From positions 1-13,316 of the forward strand of contig DASVDK010000010.1 of assembly GCA_036381125.1 (NCBI GenBank): 13,316 nucleotides of DNA, read 5' to 3'. The position numbers and the translations under genes are program-made. Position 1 is the stretch's first letter. Every line of letters starts with the position of its first letter. Shown piece by piece: positions 7,802 to 13,316 of the stretch. The notes beneath the pieces are model-generated. The model was not told the DNA's origin. It saw nothing but the letters and a program-made list of their open reading frames with translations, and made no database searches. Source of the DNA: DASVDK01 sp036381125 [NCBI: Thermodesulfobacteriota bacterium]. Lineage in GTDB: Bacteria; DASVDK01.

Positions 7802-7807
7802 ATTCTA
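7802..7807 (-). promoter_or_regulatory. -10 element (TAGAAT) of a leaderless-type promoter for the DUF456 gene
   Basis: On the minus strand TAGAAT lies 6 nt before the ATG at 7795, in the short gap behind the receiver-domain gene. No Shine-Dalgarno sequence precedes the ATG. I do not see a convincing -35 hexamer 16-18 nt upstream, so this is a weaker call than the other promoters. Confidence 0.4.
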
Positions 7808-7821
7808 CGCCCCCGGCGCCC

Positions 7822-8409
7822 TCAGCCCTCCGCGACGACCGTCGGAGGCGTGCCGGGCCTCAGGAGCTGGACGACGAGCCGCTCGATGCGCGACGCGAGC
7901 TGGTCCGGCGACGCCGCGACCCCCTTGTTGAGGTAGCCGGCGGGGCCGAGCGCCTTGAGGAACGCCTGGATGGCCGGGTCGATCTTGCGGGCCGTGACGA
8001 AGAGGATCGGGGCCGGGAGCCCGATGTCGAAGGCGCGCTCGACGGCGCGCAGGGCGGCGGCCGCGCTGAAGCCCTCGAGGCCCGGCATGCTCACGTCGAG
8101 GATGACGAGGGAGGCCGGCGTCCCCTCGCGCAGCCAGCGCGTGGCGGTCTCGAGGAAGGCGGCGCCGTCGCCGGCCGTCTTCACGGAGGCGGCGAGCTTC
8201 CTGGCCAGGAGCATGTCGGTGAGGAGCGTGCAGATCGCCGGCGAGTCGTCGGCTACGAGCACCCGTTCGGCCCGGCCGATCTCCGGCGGCGCCTCGGCCT
8301 CGATCCCGAGGCCGCAGAAGACGCAGCAGGTCTCGGTCCGGTTGCTGCGGGTGACCGCGTAGGTCTCGACCTGCTCGCCGCAGGAGGGGCAGAAGCGTCG
8401 CTCGCCCAT
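7822..8409 (-). CDS. Zinc-ribbon plus response-regulator receiver domain protein
   Basis: A 195-residue cytoplasmic protein in two parts. Residues 1-40 hold a zinc-ribbon-like set of cysteines: CPSC (Cys7, Cys10) and CCVFC (Cys28, Cys29, Cys32). Residues about 49-180 form a CheY-like receiver: the acidic pair Asp54-Asp55 in VLVADDS, the phospho-acceptor Asp105 in [10 protein letters not shown], Thr139 in LFVTARK and Lys162 in GYLNKG, so all residues needed for phosphorylation are present. No DNA-binding or enzymatic output domain follows; the end is a short Pro-containing tail. No histidine kinase is encoded nearby, so its partner is elsewhere. It begins a minus-strand unit with the DUF456 gene and is divergent from the ComB-family gene, with two promoters in the 85-nt gap. 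Confidence 0.88.
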   Translation of the reverse strand: MGERRFCPSCGEQVETYAVTRSNRTETCCVFCGLGIEAEAPPEIGRAERVLVADDSPAICTLLTDMLLARKLAASVKTAGDGAAFLETATRWLREGTPASLVILDVSMPGLEGFSAAAALRAVERAFDIGLPAPILFVTARKIDPAIQAFLKALGPAGYLNKGVAASPDQLASRIERLVVQLLRPGTPPTVVAEG

Positions 8410-8415
8410 GGGCGG

Positions 8416-8444
8416 AAGATATGCCGGCCGGCTCCCGGGGTCAA
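8416..8444 (-). promoter_or_regulatory. Sigma70-like promoter, leaderless type, for the zinc-ribbon receiver gene
   Basis: On the minus strand TTGACC (8444-8439), a 17-nt spacer and TATCTT (8421-8416) precede ATG (8409) by 6 nt. Spacing is optimal and both hexamers are close to consensus. This is the clearest promoter in the window. There is no ribosome binding site. Confidence 0.65.
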
Positions 8445-8456
8445 GCTCCGTGCGCC

Positions 8457-8486
8457 TTGCCGGGGGCTCCCCCCGTCTGCTTTACT
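8457..8486 (+). promoter_or_regulatory. Sigma70-like promoter, leaderless type, for the ComB-family gene
   Basis: TTGCCG (8457-8462), an 18-nt spacer and TTTACT (8481-8486) precede ATG 8495 by 8 nt. An alternative -10, TACTAG at 8483-8488, would need a 20-nt spacer. No Shine-Dalgarno sequence is visible before the ATG. Confidence 0.45.
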
Positions 8487-8494
8487 AGCCGGCC

Positions 8495-9373
8495 ATGACC
8501 ACGATCCCGGCAGGCCGCGTCGACCTCGAAGTGTATGCGCTCCCGAGCCACCTGCTGATCCCCGGCGCTACCCCGCCGCCCGACCTGGCGCCGGTCGCCA
8601 TCGTCCTCGACGTCGTCCGCGCCACCTCGGCCATGGTGGGCCTCTTCGAGCGCGGGGCCACCCGCATCCACGTCGCCCGCGACCTCGCCTCGGGGCGCTG
8701 GCTGGCCGACCGCGAGCCGGGCCGCTACGTGGACTTCGGGGAGGACGTGTTCGGCCGCCGGGCGCCCGGGTTCACCTGGGCGACCTCCCCGACCGAGCAT
8801 GCCGCCGCGCCGGTGGCCGGTCGCGAGGTCGTCTTCTGCACGGTGAACGGCACCGGCTGCATCCACGCCGCGGTGGCCGCCGGGGCGCGGGCCGTCCTGC
8901 TGGGGTCCTTCCGCAACGCGCGGGCGGTGGCGGATCGCGCGGCCGACCTGGCGCTCGCGCACGACGCGCCGGTCGTCGTGGTCGGCTCCGGGCGCTTCGC
9001 CAACCGGAGCGCGGCGCTCGAGGACGTCTACTGCGGCGGCTACATCGGCCGCCTGGTCGTCGAGCGGCTCGCCGCCGCGGGCCGGAAGCTCAGGATCGGC
9101 GACTCGCAGCGGATCGCCGAGGCGCTGCTCCAGGTCTACCCCTCGCGCCTCGTCGCGCTGCGCGACTCGGGAAGCGGGCGGGGGCTCATCGCCAACGGGG
9201 CGCCCGACGCCGACTTCGAGTTCTGCGCGGCGCTCGACACGACCGACATCGTCCCGGAGGTCTGCACCGACGGGCGGCGGCCGAGGTACCCGGTCGACCT
9301 CGTCCAGGTGGCAGGGGCGGGCGACCGCGAGCCCGGCGCGATCGAGGCGCCCGCCGCGGGCGAGCGGCAGTGA
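8495..9373 (+). CDS. ComB family (2-phosphosulfolactate phosphatase-like) protein
   Basis: A 292-residue protein of the ComB family. Archaeal ComB is a Mg2+-dependent phosphatase that turns 2-phosphosulfolactate into sulfolactate in coenzyme M synthesis; bacterial relatives mostly lack a tested role. Marks seen here: [22 protein letters not shown] (Asp39 and Arg42 fit the conserved D-V-x-R-A), the segment ending WATSPTEH (about 95-102, usually GNSPxE), [12 protein letters not shown] (about 115-126, usually TTxNGT), a [12 protein letters not shown] strand-helix, and [11 protein letters not shown] (Glu176, Asp177, Cys180), equivalent to the family's LED-CAG signature. Length is slightly above typical because of the C-terminal tail. 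Its last 3 nt and stop meet the carboxyltransferase gene, so the two are probably one transcript. Whether it really acts on phosphosulfolactate in this organism is unknown. Confidence 0.85.
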   Translation: MTTIPAGRVDLEVYALPSHLLIPGATPPPDLAPVAIVLDVVRATSAMVGLFERGATRIHVARDLASGRWLADREPGRYVDFGEDVFGRRAPGFTWATSPTEHAAAPVAGREVVFCTVNGTGCIHAAVAAGARAVLLGSFRNARAVADRAADLALAHDAPVVVVGSGRFANRSAALEDVYCGGYIGRLVVERLAAAGRKLRIGDSQRIAEALLQVYPSRLVALRDSGSGRGLIANGAPDADFEFCAALDTTDIVPEVCTDGRRPRYPVDLVQVAGAGDREPGAIEAPAAGERQ

Positions 9374-9383
9374 CGCAGCCAGA

Positions 9384-9392
9384 GGAAGGAGG
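9384..9392 (+). promoter_or_regulatory. Ribosome binding site deciding the carboxyltransferase start at 9397
   Basis: GGAAGGAGG ends 4 nt before ATG 9397. An upstream in-frame GTG at 9370 overlaps the previous stop codon and would add nine unconserved residues, translating straight through this site, so ATG 9397 is preferred. Confidence 0.6.
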
Positions 9393-9396
9393 GCCG

Positions 9397-10941
9397 ATGC
9401 CCGATGCACGGGAGCGCCTCGCCGAGCTGGCGGCGCAGGCGGAGCAGGGGGGTGGGGAGGAGCGGATCGCGCGGCAGCACGCGGCCGGCAAGCTGACGGC
9501 CCGCGAGCGGATCCGCCGTCTCCTCGACGAGGGCTCCTTCGTCGAGCTCGACCGCTTCGTCCGTCACCGCACGACCGACTTCGGCATGGATGCCCAGCGC
9601 CCGCTCGGCGACGGCGTCGTCACCGGTCACGGCACCATCGGGGGCCGGACGGTCTTCGTCTTCGCGCAGGACTTCACGGTCTTCGGCGGCGCGCTCTCCA
9701 TGGCGCACGCCGAGAAGATCTGCAAGGTCATGGACCTGGCGATGAAGGTGGGGGCGCCGATCATCGGCCTCAACGACTCGGGCGGCGCCCGCATCCAGGA
9801 GGGGGTCGTCTCGCTCGCGGGCTACGCGGACATCTTCCTGCGCAACACCCTCGCCTCGGGCGTCGTCCCGCAGATCTCCGCCATCATGGGGCCCTGCGCC
9901 GGCGGCGCCGTCTACTCGCCCGCCATCACCGACTTCATCGTCATGGTGAAGGGGACCTCGTACATGTTCGTGACGGGGCCCGAGGTCATCAAGACGGTGA
10001 CGCACGAGACGGTCACGATGGAGCGGCTCGGGGGGGCCGACACGCACAACGAGGTCTCCGGCGTGGCGCACTTCGCGGCCGAGGACGACGACGACTGCCT
10101 CGCCCTCATCCGTCAGATCCTCTCCTACCTCCCCTCGAACAACATGGAGGACCCCCCGGTCGTCCCGACGAGCGACGACGCCGGCCGGCGCGATCCGCGC
10201 CTCGCCACGCTCGTCCCCGAGAACCCGAACAAGCCCTACGACATCAAGGCGCTGATCGATCTCGTGGTCGACGAGGGGAGCTTCTTCGAGGTGCACGAGC
10301 GCTTCGCGCAGAACCTGGTCGTCGGCTTCGCGCGGCTCGGGGGCCGGTCGGTCGGCATCGTGGCGAACCAGCCGGCGGTGCTCGCCGGCTGCCTCGACAT
10401 CAACGCCTCCATCAAGGGCGCGCGCTTCGTGCGGTTCTGCGACGCGTTCAACATCCCGCTCGTCACGTTCGAGGACGTGCCGGGCTTCCTGCCCGGCACC
10501 GCGCAGGAGTTCGGCGGGATCATCAAGCACGGCGCCAAGCTGCTCTACGCGTTCGCCGAGGCGACCGTCCCCAAGATCACCGTCATCACGCGCAAGGCCT
10601 ACGGCGGCGCCTACGACGTCATGTCGTCGAAGCACATCCGCGGCGACCTCAACTTCGCCTACCCGACCGCCGAGATCGCCGTGATGGGCCCCGAGGGGGC
10701 GGTGAACATCATCCACCGGCAGCGGCTCAAGGAGGCCGCCGACCCGGAGGCCGAGCGCGCCCGCCTGGTGGCCGAGTACAGGGAGGCCTTCGCCAACCCC
10801 TACAAGGCGGCCGAGCTCGGCTACGTGGACGACGTGATCCTGCCCGAGGACACCCGGCCGGTCCTCATCCGCTCGCTCGCCCTCCTCGCGAACAAGCGCG
10901 ACACGAACCCGCCCAGGAAGCACGGGAACATTCCCCTGTAA
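9397..10941 (+). CDS. pccB: Acyl-CoA (propionyl-CoA type) carboxylase, carboxyltransferase beta subunit
   Basis: A 514-residue carboxyltransferase that moves the carboxyl group from carboxybiotin to an acyl-CoA, most likely propionyl-CoA to give methylmalonyl-CoA. Length and layout match PccB/AccD5-type subunits: two crotonase-fold halves. The N-half has [20 protein letters not shown], then [20 protein letters not shown], the CoA/oxyanion loop SGGARIQEG (from Ser128) and [12 protein letters not shown] (Gly169-Gly170), and [10 protein letters not shown]. The C-half has [32 protein letters not shown], the second oxyanion site [15 protein letters not shown] (Gly403-Gly404) and [16 protein letters not shown], ending with the family-typical RKHGNIPL. 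Acyl-chain specificity cannot be set from sequence alone; methylcrotonyl- or acetyl-CoA remain possible. It follows the ComB-family gene without a gap. The matching biotin carboxylase subunit begins 1.1 kb downstream, beyond a repeat region and an oppositely oriented pal-like gene. Confidence 0.93.
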   Translation: MPDARERLAELAAQAEQGGGEERIARQHAAGKLTARERIRRLLDEGSFVELDRFVRHRTTDFGMDAQRPLGDGVVTGHGTIGGRTVFVFAQDFTVFGGALSMAHAEKICKVMDLAMKVGAPIIGLNDSGGARIQEGVVSLAGYADIFLRNTLASGVVPQISAIMGPCAGGAVYSPAITDFIVMVKGTSYMFVTGPEVIKTVTHETVTMERLGGADTHNEVSGVAHFAAEDDDDCLALIRQILSYLPSNNMEDPPVVPTSDDAGRRDPRLATLVPENPNKPYDIKALIDLVVDEGSFFEVHERFAQNLVVGFARLGGRSVGIVANQPAVLAGCLDINASIKGARFVRFCDAFNIPLVTFEDVPGFLPGTAQEFGGIIKHGAKLLYAFAEATVPKITVITRKAYGGAYDVMSSKHIRGDLNFAYPTAEIAVMGPEGAVNIIHRQRLKEAADPEAERARLVAEYREAFANPYKAAELGYVDDVILPEDTRPVLIRSLALLANKRDTNPPRKHGNIPL

Positions 10942-11077
10942 GGGCCGGTCGGGGGGCGCGAGCCCGCGTGGGGGCCGTCGCGCGGCGTCGGGAGCCACGG
11001 ACGGTAGGCCCGCGGCCGGAACGGCGCGGAGGGGCACCCGACGGTGCGGTCAGTCGGAGGGGCGGGCCGACACCAAC

Positions 11078-11128
11078 GGGTTCAGGTCCTTCCGTTTTCC
11101 AATCTGGAAAATGGAAAGACCTGACCCC
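11078..11128. repeat. Long inverted repeat (hairpin) formed by one inverted and one direct repeat copy
   Basis: 11078-11100 (GGGTTCAGG...GTTTTCC) is the reverse complement of 11106-11128 (GGAAAATGG...CTGACCCC) except for three positions, one of which would still pair as G-U in RNA. The loop is AATCT (11101-11105). In a transcript from either convergent gene this gives a 23-bp stem, which could end transcription or protect the 3' end. That role is inferred. Confidence 0.75.
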
Positions 11129-11205
11129 ACGGAAAATGGCAAGGCCTGACCCCCTGGAAAGCGGAAAGGCCTGACCCCCTGGAAAATGGAAAGACCTGAC
11201 CCCAC
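11106..11205. repeat. Four perfect-period tandem repeats of 25 bp
   Basis: Copies lie at 11106-11130, 11131-11155, 11156-11180 and 11181-11205 with no spacers. Each has the form GGAAAATGG(A/C)AAGRCC followed by TGACCCC and a two-base end. Copies 1 and 4 are identical; copies 2 and 3 share AAGGCCTGACCCCCT endings and differ by AT/GC and C/A changes in the first half. A-rich GGAAAATGGAAAGA contrasts sharply with the surrounding GC-rich DNA. I have a general recollection of related GGTCAGGTC/GACCTGACC repeats between genes in many uncultivated bacterial genomes, sometimes near REP-associated tyrosine transposases; no transposase is present here, so mobility is unproven. Confidence 0.9.
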
Positions 11206-11232
11206 CGGAGGTCGCCGCGGCGACCTCCGGTG
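11203..11232. terminator. Perfect 30-bp palindrome, probable transcription-end hairpin
   Basis: CACCGGAGGTCGCCG (11203-11217) is followed at once by its exact reverse complement (11218-11232). The hairpin lies 13 nt beyond the stop codon of the minus-strand pal-like gene and overlaps the last three bases of the fourth tandem repeat. No clean T-tract follows on either strand, although minus-strand sequence beyond it contains TTTCC and TTTTCC. A bidirectional terminator or mRNA-end stabiliser between convergent genes is likely but inferred. Confidence 0.55.
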
Positions 11233-11245
11233 AGGCGAGTGTCGC

Positions 11246-11887
11246 CTACTGGCTCGTGACGACGAACTCGGCGCGGCGGTTCCTGGCCCAGGCCTCCTCG
11301 CCGTGGCCGGGGTCGACGGGCCGCTCCTCGCCGTAGGAGATGGTGGAGAGGCGGCTGCTCGAGATGCCGAGGCTCTCGAGGTAGCGCCTGGCGCTCTCGG
11401 CGCGGCGCTCTCCGAGGGCGAGGTTGTACTGGACGGAGCCGCGCTCGTCGCAGTGCCCCTCGATCTGCACCCGGGCGTTCGGGTTGCGGCGCAGCCACTC
11501 CGCGTTGGCCTCGAGCGTGGCGCGCGCGTCGGGGCGCAGGTCGGCCTTGTCGAAGTCGAAGTACACGGTCTCGAGCCGCGCCCGGCGCTCCGTCTGGGGG
11601 GCCGCCGGCGGTGTCGGCGCCGGGGCTTCGGCCACGGGCGCCGGCGTCGGCTCGGGCGCCTGTGTCGGCGCCGGCGCCACCGGGCTGGGCGGCACCGGGA
11701 CCGGCGTGGGGGCGCTCACGACCGGAGCGGGCGTCGCCTCCGGCGCCGGCGTGGCGGCCGCGGCGGGGGTCGGGGCGAGTTCGGGCGACGTCGTGGTCTG
11801 GGTGCGGCGGGCGCACCCCGTGACGGCGAGCAGGGCGACCAGCACGAGGGCGCCCGGCGCAAGCGGTCGACCGTTCCAGCGGATCAC
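11246..11887 (-). CDS. pal: Peptidoglycan-associated lipoprotein (Pal/OmpA-like)
   Basis: A 213-residue outer-membrane lipoprotein that binds peptidoglycan. GTG at 11887 is chosen because GGAAGGGAGG sits 8 nt upstream and translation then opens directly with a signal peptide (MIRWNGRPLAPGALVLVALL, then AVTGC, lipid Cys25). An in-frame ATG at 11953 would add 22 residues without export character. Residues about 35-98 form a Pro/Ala-rich low-complexity linker, unusually long for Pal. The OmpA-like domain covers about 107-211: VYFDFDKADLRPDA, then IEGHCDERGSVQYNLALGERRA and the closing ARNRRAEFVV; Asp147 and Arg203/204 fit the residues that hold diaminopimelate. In many genomes pal sits with tolQRAB; none of those is here. 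It is transcribed against the carboxyltransferase gene and away from the biotin carboxylase gene, lying between the two. Confidence 0.9.
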   Translation of the reverse strand: MIRWNGRPLAPGALVLVALLAVTGCARRTQTTTSPELAPTPAAAATPAPEATPAPVVSAPTPVPVPPSPVAPAPTQAPEPTPAPVAEAPAPTPPAAPQTERRARLETVYFDFDKADLRPDARATLEANAEWLRRNPNARVQIEGHCDERGSVQYNLALGERRAESARRYLESLGISSSRLSTISYGEERPVDPGHGEEAWARNRRAEFVVTSQ

Positions 11888-11969
11888 GATGAAACCCTCC
11901 CTTCCGGCTCGGGTCGCGCGGCACGGATCGAGACCAGAGCCGGCCGTTGGCATCCCGACGAATCGGCCC

Positions 11970-11999
11970 GTTATAGCCCAACGCCCCCGTCGATTGCAA
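11970..11999 (-). promoter_or_regulatory. Sigma70-like promoter for the pal-like gene
   Basis: On the minus strand TTGCAA (11999-11994), an 18-nt spacer and TATAAC (11975-11970) form a near-consensus promoter. Expected transcription start is near 11963, giving a leader of about 75 nt that carries the ribosome binding site for GTG 11887. This differs from the leaderless-type promoters elsewhere in the window. Confidence 0.6.
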
Positions 12000-12022
12000 C
12001 GCCGAAGACATCGTGCTAACTA
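11994..12022 (+). promoter_or_regulatory. Sigma70-like promoter, leaderless type, for the biotin carboxylase gene
   Basis: TTGCAA (11994-11999), a 17-nt spacer and TAACTA (12017-12022) precede ATG 12030 by 7 nt. CTAACT, one base upstream, is an alternative -10. There is no Shine-Dalgarno sequence. The -35 hexamer is self-complementary and is the same six bases used by the divergent pal promoter. Confidence 0.5.
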
Positions 12023-12029
12023 CCTGACC

Positions 12030-13316
<1,287 letters not shown>

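Larger units (their letters stand above)
10942..11245. other. Intergenic region between convergent carboxyltransferase and pal-like genes
   Basis: These 304 bases hold no convincing gene. The first 135 or so (10942-11077) are plain GC-rich sequence in which I see nothing. From 11078 base composition changes to A-rich/T-rich blocks: an inverted repeat copy, four tandem 25-bp copies and a perfect palindrome, listed separately. Confidence 0.7.

Noticed and set aside
10951-10967. Short GGGC-GCGA-GCCC hairpin after the carboxyltransferase stop as a terminator
   Set aside because: Only four paired bases and no T-tract; the structures at 11078-11232 are better candidates.
10968-11174. Possible small gene of 68 codons after the carboxyltransferase
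   Set aside because: Its end is simply translated repeat sequence (KWKDLTPRKMARPDPLESGK), it has no ribosome binding site, and the product has no recognisable features.
11106-11205. Tandem array as a CRISPR
   Set aside because: The units follow each other with no spacers between them and no cas genes are present.
11303-12019. Plus-strand Gly/Arg-rich open frame opposite the pal-like gene
   Set aside because: It is the complement of the Pro/Ala linker and OmpA domain codons, and it would run through the predicted pal promoter. No family resemblance.

Overview
The window is very GC-rich chromosomal DNA, densely packed with genes on both strands, with strong G/C preference at third codon positions and GTG or TTG starts at some genes. 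Several products imply a Gram-negative-type double membrane: a Pal/OmpA-like lipoprotein, a LolA/LolB-like lipoprotein remnant and an exported DUF3187 protein. High GC, DUF3187, a CRP-type regulator, a family-5 ABC importer and a separate acyl-CoA carboxylase suggest an uncultivated soil or groundwater lineage such as Rokubacteria/Methylomirabilota or a deltaproteobacterial-type group. That placement is inference; no rRNA or marker gene is present. I see no phage, CRISPR array, transposase or RNA gene.

Layout. (1) 1-774: a lipoprotein gene of LolA/LolB/DUF4292 type whose signal peptide is separated from its body by an in-frame TAG. (2) 854-2581: a CRP/FNR-family regulator followed 15 nt later by an exported DUF3187 protein. 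(3) 2615-7282: a four-gene unit made of a Tat-type lipoprotein substrate-binding protein, two overlapping DppB/DppC-type permeases and an AI-2E-family permease; no ATPase gene is adjacent. (4) 7289-8409, minus strand: a DUF456 membrane protein and a zinc-ribbon plus receiver-domain protein. (5) 8495-10941, plus strand: a ComB-family (2-phosphosulfolactate phosphatase-like) gene running into the carboxyltransferase subunit of an acyl-CoA carboxylase. (6) 10942-11245: an intergenic region with four 25-bp tandem repeats, one inverted copy and a perfect 30-bp palindrome. (7) 11246-11887, minus strand: a Pal-like lipoprotein. (8) From 12030 off the right edge: the biotin carboxylase subunit, probably the partner of the carboxyltransferase in (5).

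The most coherent signal outside the genes is promoter architecture. Five genes that begin transcription units (2615, 7795 minus, 8409 minus, 8495, 12030) have a sigma70-like -10 hexamer ending only 6-8 nt before the ATG and no Shine-Dalgarno sequence, as expected for leaderless mRNAs. Several genes inside units or behind a leader (854, 4302, 9397, 11887 minus) instead have purine-rich ribosome binding sites. The pal and biotin carboxylase promoters are divergent and appear to share one self-complementary -35 hexamer, TTGCAA. Overall the window looks like ordinary housekeeping and transport chromosome. The repeat array, the interrupted lipoprotein and the promoter arrangement deserve a second look; nothing here shows itself to be a defence or other wholly new system.
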